The notes: a model not told the origin generated them from the letters alone. A stretch of 59,644 nt of DNA from an uncultured Oscillospiraceae bacterium (GCA_949878425.1 CATLAL010000015.1:1-59644), one strand, 5' to 3'. Positions 51,092-59,354 are shown, numbered from the stretch's first letter. Program-made: numbers and translations.

Positions 51092-52456
51092 GTGAAAGAG
51101 ACTGATACCGCTATGCTGCCGTTCCAATATTATTTGATGGGATTTTTGGATACCCTGACCGGGCACCTGATCCTCGTCTCCTATTTGCTGGCTGTGACCG
51201 ACGAGCAGGCCGTATGGAAAAGGCTGAAGAAGCTGCCTCCTCTGCTGTTGTCTCCGGCGGCCGCCTCCCTGCTCTCTCTTGGACTGTACGTCATCCCGGG
51301 CCTCAGGGAATTCGGCTATCTTCGATATGGCGTCACCTCCGCCGCCATTCTTGCCATGTGTACCGCGTGGATCATGTGGACGTGGCAGTGGGGGTTCTGC
51401 CGGGCCTTTACCGCCGCGTGCATGGCCGCCATCTTTCAGGTGGCCGTCTCGGCCCTGGCGCAGATTTTGTTTTTGATGTTTCCATCCGGGCCGGGGCTGG
51501 ATCTCGCCGCCATGGCCGCCTCTCTGGCATGTTCCATCGCCGCCGCCTGGCTGCTCAGGCGGTTCCGCTTCGGGGCTTGGTTCCGGCTGCTGCTGGAGGA
51601 CCCCTCCGGCCTGCGCCGGACAGCGGCGCTCACCTTTGCGCTGGAGGTCTCTATGGAGGTCTTTCTAATCCTCCAAAATGGCTTGCAGGGGCAGTATCTC
51701 CCCGCGTACTGTCTTTTGGTGGCTGCGGTGGTATTTGTCATCATTGGGCTGATCGTCTACCTGGCCCGCCGGCTTGACGACAGCCGGACGCTCCAGATGC
51801 AGCGGGACGTTATCGCCCAGCAGCGGCTGTACGAGCAGAGCCTGGAGGAGATCCGCCGGGAGGTGCGCTCCTTCCGGCACGACTACAAGAACCTTCTGGC
51901 GGGTCTGTCCCAGCAGGCCGAAGAGGGGGAGCTGAAGGCGCTGCGGGCGACGCTCTCGGAGCTGGACGCGGATTTTGACCGGCGCCTGGGCAAAAAGATC
52001 CAGCTGTCCACGCAGATCGGCAACCTGCGGATCCCCCAGGTGCGCAGTCTTTTTCTGAGCAAGCTCACGGATATGCAGAAGCGGGGGGTGACCTGCCGCC
52101 TGGAGGTGCTCCGTCCCGTGGAGAAGGTGGGCATAAGCGTATGGGATTTCGTCCGCTGCCTGGGCATCCTGACGGACAACGCCATGGAGGCCGCGCTGGG
52201 TACGCAGGAGCCCTGGGTGGAGATCGTCCTGCTGGCCCAGGGCGGGCGGGTGTTCCTCCGGGTTTCCAACCCCTACGCGGGCATTGTGGACCCGGAAAAG
52301 ATATGGGACGACGGCTGGTCTACCAAGGGGCCGGGCCGCGGACTGGGCCTTGCCGGCTACCAGCGCATTCTGGAGGGCTGCCCCAATGCCTCCGCTTGCA
52401 CCAGCTGGGAGAAGGGCGTGTTTGTGCAGGAGCTGACGGTGGAGGACAGGCCATGA
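51092..52456 (+). CDS. AgrC/ComD-type sensor histidine kinase
   Basis: 454 aa with six or seven membrane helices in the first 225 residues and a cytoplasmic GHKL kinase domain. The phospho-acceptor region reads EVRSFRHDYKNLLAG, the H-D-Y-x-N form of peptide-pheromone receptors. The N box is CLGILTDNAMEAAL and the G box KGPGRGLGLAGY. The GTG at 51092 and the ATG at 51113 are both possible starts. No AgrB protease or pheromone gene is visible nearby. It is coupled to the response regulator by a 4-bp overlap. Confidence 0.88.
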   Translation: MKETDTAMLPFQYYLMGFLDTLTGHLILVSYLLAVTDEQAVWKRLKKLPPLLLSPAAASLLSLGLYVIPGLREFGYLRYGVTSAAILAMCTAWIMWTWQWGFCRAFTAACMAAIFQVAVSALAQILFLMFPSGPGLDLAAMAASLACSIAAAWLLRRFRFGAWFRLLLEDPSGLRRTAALTFALEVSMEVFLILQNGLQGQYLPAYCLLVAAVVFVIIGLIVYLARRLDDSRTLQMQRDVIAQQRLYEQSLEEIRREVRSFRHDYKNLLAGLSQQAEEGELKALRATLSELDADFDRRLGKKIQLSTQIGNLRIPQVRSLFLSKLTDMQKRGVTCRLEVLRPVEKVGISVWDFVRCLGILTDNAMEAALGTQEPWVEIVLLAQGGRVFLRVSNPYAGIVDPEKIWDDGWSTKGPGRGLGLAGYQRILEGCPNASACTSWEKGVFVQELTVEDRP

Positions 52457-53184
52457 TCGATATCTATCTCTGCGACGATGAGGAGGCCGTCCGCCGCCAG
52501 ATCCAGACCGCCCTGGAACGGAAGATCCTTATTGAAAGCTATGATATGCGGGTCGTGTGCAGCGCCGCCGGAGCGCGGGAGCTGCTGGACGCGGCGGAAA
52601 ACGAAAGACGCGGAATCTACTTTCTGGACGTGGAGCTGAAGGACGGGGAGTGGGACGGGTTCCGGCTGGGACAGGAACTGCGGCGGCGGGACCCCCACTG
52701 TACGCTGGTTTACATCACAAGCTATGGCGACTTGGCCTGGCGCACCTTTCAGTATCATCTGGAGGCGTTCGACTACATCGTAAAAGAGCGCTCGCAGATC
52801 GGGCCGGCGGCGGCGCGGTGTCTGGAGGCGATCTGCGGGCGCCTGCTGGCCCAGCCACGGGACCCGGCGGAGCTGTTCACGCTGCGCACGGGAGGCGTGG
52901 TGCGCCACGTCCCTCTGGAGGATATCCTCTTTTTTGAGACCGCCCCCACCCCCCACCATGTCCTGCTCCGTACGGCGAACAGCCGGCTGGATTTTTTAGG
53001 CAGTCTCAATGAGCTGGAGCTTCAGATGGGGGACCGCTTTATTCGCACGCACCGGGCCTATCTGGTGGCGGCGGACAAGATTGAGGCCGTAGATCTGAAG
53101 CGCAATACGCTGTGGGCCGGCGGCCATGCGTGTCTGCTCTCCCGCGCCGGGAAAGCGGCGCTGCGCAAAAGGGGGAGCCGGTGA
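52453..53184 (+). CDS. LytTR-family response regulator
   Basis: 243 aa. The receiver domain (about 1-125) has acidic residues CDDEE at 7-11, the phospho-acceptor Asp59 (YFLDVEL) and the switch Lys (DYIVKE). A LytTR DNA-binding domain follows (about 140-240; HVPLEDILFFETAPTPHHV, RTHRAYLVAADKIEAVD, RKG-like end RKRGSR). LytTR proteins bind two 9-bp direct repeats 12-13 bp apart, and such a pair lies 18 bp after this gene. Confidence 0.92.
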   Translation: MIDIYLCDDEEAVRRQIQTALERKILIESYDMRVVCSAAGARELLDAAENERRGIYFLDVELKDGEWDGFRLGQELRRRDPHCTLVYITSYGDLAWRTFQYHLEAFDYIVKERSQIGPAAARCLEAICGRLLAQPRDPAELFTLRTGGVVRHVPLEDILFFETAPTPHHVLLRTANSRLDFLGSLNELELQMGDRFIRTHRAYLVAADKIEAVDLKRNTLWAGGHACLLSRAGKAALRKRGSR

Positions 53185-53201
53185 GGCCCCCCACTCCGTT
53201 G

Positions 53202-53262
53202 AGGAAATTTTTCTGTTCATTCAGGAAATTTAGTCCGCGCGGCATCGCTTCTGTGGTATGCT
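53202..53262 (+). promoter_or_regulatory. LytTR binding site and activated promoter
   Basis: AGGAAATTT at 53202-53210 and again, perfectly, at 53223-53231 are 12 bp apart, giving the 21-bp period of LytTR operators. A -10 box TATGCT is at 53257-53262. The -35 position (53234-53239, TCCGCG) is poor, as expected for a promoter that needs an activator bound just upstream. Confidence 0.7.
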
Positions 53263-53302
53263 GGCGGCAGCAAACGGCGGGATAGGAAAGGAGCGTGAGC
53301 CG

Positions 53303-53482
53303 ATGGCGAAGGAGCGGTTTGTGGAGGTCTATAACCAGGGCCTCGTTAATGTGGCGAAGATCATCGTGGATACGGAAACCGGCGTGAACTACCTGATGGG
53401 TTCCCATAATAAGGCAAACGGCACCGGACTGACCGTTTTGGTCGATCCGGAGGGCAGGCCTATTGTCACACCCATTAAGTGA
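53303..53482 (+). CDS. Small DUF6440-like protein, likely target of the LytTR regulator
   Basis: A 59-residue protein: MAKERFVEVYNQGLVNVAKI, then VDTETGVNYLMGSHNKANG and LTVLVDPEGRPIVTPIK. The pattern RF-x-V-Y-x-QG...KIIVDTETGVNYL...GLTVLVD-x-G-x-P fits the small DUF6440 family as I recall it. It has no signal peptide and is probably cytoplasmic; its role is unknown. AAAGGAG precedes the ATG. Its promoter carries the LytTR direct repeats. Confidence 0.75.
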   Translation: MAKERFVEVYNQGLVNVAKIIVDTETGVNYLMGSHNKANGTGLTVLVDPEGRPIVTPIK

Positions 53483-53535
53483 AGAAGCCCGCGGCCCGGA
53501 GGCCGCGTCAGCAGGATAACGCCGCCCGTCTGCCA

Positions 53536-53577
53536 GGAACGCCCTTTGAGAAGCGCCTGCTTCTCAGAGGGCGTTCC
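53536..53577 (+). terminator. Large hairpin after the DUF6440-like gene
   Basis: GGAACGCCCTTTGAGAAGC pairs, with one mismatch, around GCCT (53536-53577). No T-tract follows. Confidence 0.65.
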
Positions 53578-53676
53578 TCCCACTTTTCAGGCTCAGGCCG
53601 TCCTTGAACGCCTCCCCAACGCGTTCCGTTACGCTGTAATATCAAAAGGATCCTCCCCCGCCCACGGAGAAACCGC

Positions 53677-53705
53677 TTGCGCGCGGGGAAATTCCGTATT
53701 ATAAT
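53677..53705 (+). promoter_or_regulatory. Promoter of the CxxC membrane protein gene
   Basis: TTGCGC and TATAAT are 17 bp apart, 33 bp before the ATG. Confidence 0.65.
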
Positions 53706-53738
53706 AGGACCGTATTCTTTGTAGAAGGGGTGGATTCC

Positions 53739-54509
53739 ATGGACCGCGCCCTGCGCGTCATGCGCTATGTGCTGACGGCGGCCACCATCGCCGTGTGCCT
53801 GCTGCTGTGCTGGCAGGCAGTCGACATTTACCTCACCGGCAACAGTCCCGAAAACTTCAGCGCCCCAGGCGTGCGCATTGCCCCCGTGTATTCCCGGGAG
53901 ATCGTGGGAAGCCGTCTGGCGGCCGCCTCCCCCGCCCTCTTCGCCTATCTGGCCCTGGTGACGGCGGGCCTGGCGCTCCAGGCCGCCGCTGGAGAGAGGC
54001 CGGGCCGCCGCCTGCCGGTCCCGGCGGAGATGCGGCTGCGCTCCCTGCGCCGCCGCACCGCGGAGATTCCCCCGGAGGCGGAGGGGGAGCGCCGCCGGAG
54101 GAGGAACGTATGGCTCTGCGCCGGCGCGGTCATCCTGGCCTGCGCCGTCCTGGGCGGAGCGTATCTCCTCAATCCCGAAAACTTCTCCAGCCTGGACCTG
54201 GAGGCCGTGATGGGAAGCATGGTGCTCCATGTGGCCCCGTGGGCGGCCCTGGCCCTGGCCGCAGCAGCCGCGGCATCGGTTTTCAGCGGGCGGAGCGCAC
54301 TCCGAGAGATCGAGGCCCTCAAGTCCGCGCCCCAGAAAAAGCCGGAGAGCCTGCCGCCCGCCGGAAAAAAGAGCGCCCTTCCCCTGCTGCGTCTGGCCCT
54401 CTATGCCGCCGCCGCTGTCCTCATCGTACTGGGCGTCCGAAACGGGGGGCTCTGGGACGTGCTGGTCAAAGCGGTCAATATCTGCACGGAGTGCATCGGC
54501 CTGGGCTGA
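53739..54509 (+). CDS. Membrane protein ending in a CxxC motif (CD1871A-like tail)
   Basis: 256 aa with four hydrophobic segments (about 10-30, 65-88, 125-148, 160-190) and a fifth near the end. The last residues, VKAVNICTECIGLG, are the CxxC ending of the small CD1871A-type proteins that accompany redox modules in clostridia. Two similar NP-ENFS blocks (SPENFSAPG and NPENFSSLD) suggest an internal duplication. The ATG at 53739 follows GAAGGGG. The next gene is a ferredoxin-thioredoxin fusion, so a shared redox role is likely. Confidence 0.7.
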   Translation: MDRALRVMRYVLTAATIAVCLLLCWQAVDIYLTGNSPENFSAPGVRIAPVYSREIVGSRLAAASPALFAYLALVTAGLALQAAAGERPGRRLPVPAEMRLRSLRRRTAEIPPEAEGERRRRRNVWLCAGAVILACAVLGGAYLLNPENFSSLDLEAVMGSMVLHVAPWAALALAAAAAASVFSGRSALREIEALKSAPQKKPESLPPAGKKSALPLLRLALYAAAAVLIVLGVRNGGLWDVLVKAVNICTECIGLG

Positions 54510-54541
54510 TCCTTTTTCTTGAAAGAAAAGGAAGAATCTTA

Positions 54542-54704
54542 GGGCTTGTTTGAAAAATGTTAACACGCCCAAACAGCAGGTCTTTTTCCGCCACGCATTG
54601 CCAAGTTTCCTTGCAATACATCCAGTACGTCAAAAATTTTTAACCCGGCAGACGGCAAAACTTTCCTCAAAAATCCCCTCATTTCTCTTATGTGAACAGA
54701 CCCT
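54542..54704. mobile_element. MITE, copy 2 (inverted and diverged)
   Basis: Its complement begins GGGTCTGTTCACATA and continues AGAGAAATGAGGGGATTTT, matching the left part of the MITE at 23284. The GCAGACGGCAAAA block is also shared. The other end, GGGCTTGTTTGAAAAATG, is diverged. It lies between two redox genes. Confidence 0.75.
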
Positions 54705-54784
54705 AGATTTCCGCACGGCAACGAAATAAACGATTTGATTGAGAAACAGTATACGCTGTATGATCAATTAGATTAGGATGGAGT

Positions 54785-56296
54785 ATGATGAAAGCGATGC
54801 ATTGGATCAAAAACCACCTGCCCACCCGGCGCAGGCTCATCCAGGTCTACGCGGCGCTGCTGTACAACGCGAACCTGAAGGGCTACATAAGCGGGGAGAT
54901 CTACGTGGGCAATACCAAGGCCGTCTGCGTGCCCGGCCTCAACTGCTACTCCTGCCCCGGAGCGGTGGGGGCCTGCCCTTTGGGGGCCCTGCAAAACGCC
55001 CTGGCCTCCTCCGGAAACCGGGCCCCCTACTATATGCTGGGCATCCTGCTGCTCTTCGGCCTTACTCTGGGGCGGACCATCTGCGGCTTCCTGTGCCCCC
55101 TGGGGCTCATCCAGGAGCTTTTCCACAAGATCCCCACCCCCAAGCTGAAAAAGGGGCGGATCACCAGGGTCCTGTCCTACCTGAAGTATGTGATATTGGC
55201 GGTATTTGTGGTTCTCATCCCCCTGTGGTACGTGTCCCAGCGCTACCCCGTGCCGGCCTTCTGTAAATATATCTGCCCTGCCGGCACCCTGGAGGGGGCC
55301 ATGGGCCTGCTGGCCAACCCCGTGAATGCCGACAAGTTCTCCATGCTGAACATCCTTTTCACCCGGAAATTTGTGATCATGGTGCTGATCTTCGGCGCGT
55401 GCGTTTTCATCTACCGGGCCTTCTGCCGGTTCCTCTGTCCCTTGGGCGCGCTCTACGGGCTCTTCGCCAAGGTGAACCTGGTGGGGGTGAAGGTGGAGCC
55501 GGCCAAGTGCACCCACTGCGGCCTCTGCGTGGCCCACTGCAAGATGGACATCCGCCAGGTGGGGGACCACGAGTGCATCCACTGCGCCGGGTGCGTGGAC
55601 GTGTGCCCCACCGCCGCCATCTCCTTCCAGGCCGGGCGCGTCACGCTCCGGGCCCACGAGAAGGCGGAGGCCCCCAGGAAGGCGAAGCTCGCCCGGAACC
55701 GGCGCATCGCCTGGTGCGCGGCGCTGGCGGTGTTGGCGGGGGCGCTGGTATATTTCAACCTGCCCGCCCGAGACGCCCCGGAGGAGGCGCCCCCCGTCTC
55801 GGCCGGGGAGCCGGCGGACCCCGGGGAGGCCGCTCCTCCTGAGGAGGACGCCGCGCCGGCGCCGGACGAGGGGTTCGAGGTGGGGAACCTGGGCCCCGAC
55901 TTCTCCGTGCCCCTCTACGGCGGGGAGACCTTTACCCTCTCCGAATGCCGCGGCACGGTGACGGTGGTCAACTTCTGGGCCACCTGGTGCACCCCCTGCG
56001 TGGCGGAGCTGCCCCACTTTGAGGAGCTTTACCGCGCCTATGGCGATTCCATCGAGGTCGTGGCCGTCCACTCCGACCTGGTGACGGACGATGTGGACGC
56101 GTATCTGGCAAATTACGACTACACCATCCACTTTGCCCAGGACGACAGCGGCGTGATCGCCCTGTACGGCGGCTCCACCATGCTGCCCCAGACGGTTATC
56201 CTCGACAAGGATGGCGTGATTGTCTATAACACGGTGGGCTCCGTTACGTATGAGCTGCTGGAATCCCTCATTATACCACTTCTCGCGGAGGAGTGA
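54785..56296 (+). CDS. NapH-like 4Fe-4S membrane protein fused to a TlpA-type thioredoxin domain
   Basis: 503 aa. The N-terminal part has membrane helices and paired Cys clusters (NCYSCPGAVGACPLGAL; CGFLCPLG; CKYICPAG; CRFLCPLG). A double 4Fe-4S ferredoxin motif follows near 240-275 (CTHCGLCVAHCKMDI, CIHCAGCVDVCP). After one more helix and an acidic Pro-rich linker comes a thioredoxin domain with WATWCTPCVAEL near 400. The fusion suggests electrons from a quinol or ferredoxin pass through clusters to an outside dithiol. AGGATGGAG precedes the ATG. Confidence 0.88.
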   Translation: MMKAMHWIKNHLPTRRRLIQVYAALLYNANLKGYISGEIYVGNTKAVCVPGLNCYSCPGAVGACPLGALQNALASSGNRAPYYMLGILLLFGLTLGRTICGFLCPLGLIQELFHKIPTPKLKKGRITRVLSYLKYVILAVFVVLIPLWYVSQRYPVPAFCKYICPAGTLEGAMGLLANPVNADKFSMLNILFTRKFVIMVLIFGACVFIYRAFCRFLCPLGALYGLFAKVNLVGVKVEPAKCTHCGLCVAHCKMDIRQVGDHECIHCAGCVDVCPTAAISFQAGRVTLRAHEKAEAPRKAKLARNRRIAWCAALAVLAGALVYFNLPARDAPEEAPPVSAGEPADPGEAAPPEEDAAPAPDEGFEVGNLGPDFSVPLYGGETFTLSECRGTVTVVNFWATWCTPCVAELPHFEELYRAYGDSIEVVAVHSDLVTDDVDAYLANYDYTIHFAQDDSGVIALYGGSTMLPQTVILDKDGVIVYNTVGSVTYELLESLIIPLLAEE

Positions 56297-56516
56297 GCGA
56301 CGCCCCGATACTGAGGAGGCGGCTGCGGCTCCAGAGCTGCGGCCGCCTCTAAAGATTTTTCGGTTATTTTCAAAATGGGACTTTACAAAATACTGCCGCT
56401 GGAGTATAATCAATTTCAGGCTTGTTCAGCAAACAGAGTTTGCTGGGCATTCCCCTGAAAAATAAGCATTTAGGAAATCTTAGATGTGCAGACTTTTCTG
56501 CATAAAATGCTGATTT

Positions 56517-56555
56517 GGGCTCGTAGCTCAGATGGGAGAGCGCTGCGTTCGCATC
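56517..56555 (+). pseudogene. 5' half of a tRNA-Ala gene
   Basis: 39 bp match the first half of the tRNA-Ala at 56687 with one change (CAGATGGG versus CAGCTGGG) and stop in the anticodon loop (GCATC). The 80 bp before each are also related (TTCCCCTGAAAA...GCATAAAA...GCTGATTT). The 3' half is missing, so it cannot form a tRNA. Confidence 0.8.
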
Positions 56556-56686
56556 CATAGTGAGACACATCCGACCCGATTTTCTGTTCCCCGTTTTCCT
56601 GTCCGATTTGTTGGACTTTCCCCTGAAAATTGAATATTTGAGAAATCCAAAATTCGCAACTTTTTTCGCATAAAAAGTGCTGATTT

Positions 56687-56762
56687 GGGCTCGTAGCTCA
56701 GCTGGGAGAGCGCTGCGTTCGCATCGCAGAGGTCGAGGGTTCGATCCCCTTCGAGTCCACCA
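56687..56762 (+). tRNA. tRNA-Ala (anticodon CGC)
   Basis: Acceptor GGGCTCG/CGAGTCC (one G-T pair), D arm GCTC/GAGC, anticodon stem CTGCG/CGCAG with loop TTCGCAT (anticodon CGC), T arm GAGGG-TTCGATC-CCCTT, encoded CCA. It borders the integrase-bearing region, a usual site for element insertion. Confidence 0.93.
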
Positions 56763-56911
56763 AATAAGAAATCACCTCAGTGAAAACTGGGGTGATTTTT
56801 CTTTTGACCACAGAAATACCACAGACGGTTTTCAGAAAATTTTTGGGCGGCGAGCTGTTACTTTGGCCCGCCGTCCCTTGTTCTGCTGGCTTATACGCTA
56901 CCTGCCTGATA

Positions 56912-57385
56912 TCAATCTTCATCCGAGCAGTTCCAGTTTTGCCGCTCAAGAAAGGCGTTTACAGTTTCCTTCAGTTCATCGCTGAAATCTTCCAGATCTT
57001 CTATGCTGATTACATCGTTGTTGATAAGCGCAATGATGTTGTGGATAAAATTTGTCCGTGTCATCTGTAACTGGACGCCTGGATTTCTTTTGTCACTTCT
57101 TATCCGCTTATCAAGCTGCCAGAATTTTTCTGACGAATCACCATCGCCGCTCAGCAGTTCTATGTATTCATCGCATAGCCTGCCCATATAGGCTTCCTGC
57201 CAGCTGCCAATTTTACTACGAAAAATAGTCCAATCCCGTTTTGTAAATCGCTGTTCCTGCAAGGCCTCATTCCTCCAGTCAAAAAATGAGATATGCGGTC
57301 TGGTAAATTGCTTGCTTTCACATCTTACAGCAATTCCTTCAAGATGTTCCTCAGACCCGGAATATCTCCACTGATAATCTCCCAC
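56912..57385 (-). CDS. Hypothetical protein next to the MntA/HepT remnant
   Basis: Up to 157 aa. The C-terminal 115 residues look protein-like: FFDWRNEALQEQRFTKRDWTI, GSWQEAYMGRLCDEYIELLSG, KFWQLDKRIRSDKRNPG, NFIHNIIALINNDVISIEDLEDF. I recognise no family. The first about 20 codons (57325-57385) overlap the HepT remnant in another frame, so the true start is unclear and may be later. Codons are AT-richer than the core genes, fitting the accessory region. Confidence 0.6.
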   Translation of the reverse strand: MGDYQWRYSGSEEHLEGIAVRCESKQFTRPHISFFDWRNEALQEQRFTKRDWTIFRSKIGSWQEAYMGRLCDEYIELLSGDGDSSEKFWQLDKRIRSDKRNPGVQLQMTRTNFIHNIIALINNDVISIEDLEDFSDELKETVNAFLERQNWNCSDED

Positions 57386-57444
57386 ACAAGTCGAAGGTTT
57401 ACTCCCTCATAATCGTGGACGATGCGATTTCGAAGGCCCTTCAT
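57325..57444 (-). pseudogene. Truncated HepT-like toxin (C-terminal part)
   Basis: A 39-codon frame starting in the MntA stop (ATGA overlap): MKGLRNRIVHDYEGVNLRLV, then WEIISGDIPGLRNILKELL. RNRIVHDYEGV...LVWEII is the HEPN active-site region (R-x4-H) of HepT toxins, which normally have about 70-100 residues before it. The N-terminal helices are missing, so this is most likely a deletion remnant. Confidence 0.7.
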
Positions 57445-57734
57445 TTCTCATAAATCGTTACCCCAGTAGAAGCAATTTCACGGTCGATTTTTGAGTCCCT
57501 CTCAATATGCCGCACATCAAAAATGTCCACAGGCATTCCCACCGCTTGACGGACAGCCTCCATAAAGCCCACAAACTTCAGTCCCTGTAATTTGCTGTCC
57601 ACCAATAAGTCCAGGTCGCTCTTCTCTGTGGCAGTTCCTTTGGCTACAGAACCGAACAGGACGGCGCGCGAGATGCCGTAAGCGGCGAAAACAGGCGCAA
57701 GCACCATCTGTATATCCGTTAAGCTTTGAGGCAT
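57441..57734 (-). CDS. MntA-type nucleotidyltransferase antitoxin
   Basis: A 97-aa minimal nucleotidyltransferase with the motif GSVAKGTATEKSDLDLLVD (G-S-x10-D-x-D) near 28-46. MntA proteins block HepT HEPN toxins by adding AMP to them. The gene directly precedes, and overlaps by 4 bp, a HepT fragment, the normal operon order. With the toxin truncated it may now be an orphan. Confidence 0.85.
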   Translation of the reverse strand: MPQSLTDIQMVLAPVFAAYGISRAVLFGSVAKGTATEKSDLDLLVDSKLQGLKFVGFMEAVRQAVGMPVDIFDVRHIERDSKIDREIASTGVTIYEK

Positions 57735-57866
57735 ACCAGCACCCCCTTCTGCCTCTTAGTATACACCATAATTTCGGAAGAGAAAATAGGAAAATAAAAT
57801 TATGATGGCAGAATCAAAATCTCTCTGTGCTCTGTTAGAATTGTCTGCATAAGCTTCTTTTATAGG

Positions 57867-57898
57867 AGGACAGCGAATCGTTTTCGGTTCACTGTCCT
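57867..57898 (-). terminator. Hairpin downstream of the integrase gene
   Basis: AGGACAG pairs with CTGTCCT in a 32-bp dyad just past the integrase stop. On the minus strand it is followed by CCTATAAAAG, so a T-tract is lacking. Confidence 0.45.
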
Positions 57899-57916
57899 AT
57901 CTTTGTATTTGGCGGC

Positions 57917-59350
57917 TCAATGTCTGAAGGGCGCCCCTGCCTCCTGTGCCGCTTTCAACTCCGCCAGTTCCCGCTTCATCTGGACAATCAGTGCCGCTAA
58001 TTTTTCCTCGCACTCCTCGCGGGTGTGGGCATAGATATTGCGGGAGTGTTTTTTGCCGTCAATCCACTTGGGTGAGTAGCGGCCCTCAAACAGGTGGTCG
58101 TTGATCTGGCTGATGCACCCTGTCCCCGGTCTGCGGTGGGCAGGCTGATAAGGTGTGAAGGTCACAGGCGGGGCGGATTCCTCACGTTCCGGTTCTTCCT
58201 TCACTTCCGCCCCGGCGATGCCCTGGTCAATATTTCGAGCCGCGTTCCGCTGCATCTCGCCGGTGATATGGGTATAGATGTTCAGCGTGGTGGCGGAGGA
58301 GACATGCCCAATGATGGTGGACAGGGTTTTCACATCCATCCCGTTCTCCAGGGACATGGTAGCAAAGGTGTGCCGGAGGTCATGGAACCTCACTCTTTTG
58401 CACCCGGCCCGCTCCAGGATGACTTGCAGACGCTTGCGGACATAGCCTGGGTCCACAGGCTGCTCCGGCTTGACGCGGGAGGGGAACATCCACTCGGAGA
58501 ACACCTGCGCCTTGTACTCCGCCAGCAGTTCCACCATGGCGGGAGGCAGGATGATCGTACGGACAGCGGCCTTTGTCTTGGGCTCATTGACTTCCAGTTT
58601 TCCGTTGACCGAGTACACCTGTCTGCTGATACGGAGCCGGCCTGTCTTGAAATCCAGGTCGGTCCATTGCAGGGCCAGCAGCTCACCCCGGCGCATCCCC
58701 GTGGTCAGCTCCAGGAGGAACAGCTCGTACATCCCCTCCGCCTTGGCCTGGATCAGGAACCGCTGGATTTCCTCCTTGGTCAGAATTTTCATTTCCTTCT
58801 CCCGCAGGGGCGGCAGCTTGCAGCCGATGGCCGGGTTGGTTCGGATGAGCCCCTCCTTCACCGCCCGGTCCAGCGCCATCTGACACACCGCGTGACAGCT
58901 GCGTACCGAGCGATCCGCCATTCCCGCGCCGTGACGCTCCACGTTGTTGAGCCGCCCGCCTTTCTTCAACTCGTTGAAGAACTGCTGGAGGTCGGACTTG
59001 GACAGCTTGTTCAGCGGGATGTCCCCCACGCCCGGAATGGCGTGGAGGTAGATCCAATTCTCGTAGTTCAGTTGGGTGGTGTGCCGCAGAGCCGGCTTGG
59101 AGCAGTTCTGATACCAGAAGTCCAGCCAGTCCCCGAACCGCATCTCCGCCCCGACCTTCACCGGCCCGGAACTGCCTTGCTCTTTTTTCAGCTGTTCCAG
59201 CTTCTCGGCGCACTCTTTCTTGGTCTTAGCCAGCACATTCTTTGTCTTGGGATTGCCGCCCTCATCGTAGCCGATGACCACCCGGCCCTCCCACCGTCCG
59301 TCCTTCCGCAGGCGGATGGTGCCCTCGCCCTTCTTTCTCTTCTTCGCCAT
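57917..59350 (-). CDS. Tyrosine recombinase / phage-type integrase
   Basis: 477 aa. The N-terminal AP2-like DNA-binding segment (GEGTIRLRKDGRWEGRVVIGYD...AKTKKECAEKLEQL) is followed by a SAM-like core-binding domain. The catalytic domain has Arg (TTGMRRGELLALQWTDLD), HDLRHTFA and IGHVSSATTLNIYTHI with Tyr, so the active site is complete. Residues about 410-465 add a second AP2-like segment (DHLFEGRYSPKWIDG...HTREECEEKLAAL) that mirrors the N-terminus, which is unusual. It belongs to the element next to tRNA-Ala. Confidence 0.92.
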   Translation of the reverse strand: MAKKRKKGEGTIRLRKDGRWEGRVVIGYDEGGNPKTKNVLAKTKKECAEKLEQLKKEQGSSGPVKVGAEMRFGDWLDFWYQNCSKPALRHTTQLNYENWIYLHAIPGVGDIPLNKLSKSDLQQFFNELKKGGRLNNVERHGAGMADRSVRSCHAVCQMALDRAVKEGLIRTNPAIGCKLPPLREKEMKILTKEEIQRFLIQAKAEGMYELFLLELTTGMRRGELLALQWTDLDFKTGRLRISRQVYSVNGKLEVNEPKTKAAVRTIILPPAMVELLAEYKAQVFSEWMFPSRVKPEQPVDPGYVRKRLQVILERAGCKRVRFHDLRHTFATMSLENGMDVKTLSTIIGHVSSATTLNIYTHITGEMQRNAARNIDQGIAGAEVKEEPEREESAPPVTFTPYQPAHRRPGTGCISQINDHLFEGRYSPKWIDGKKHSRNIYAHTREECEEKLAALIVQMKRELAELKAAQEAGAPFRH

Positions 59351-59354
59351 ACTC

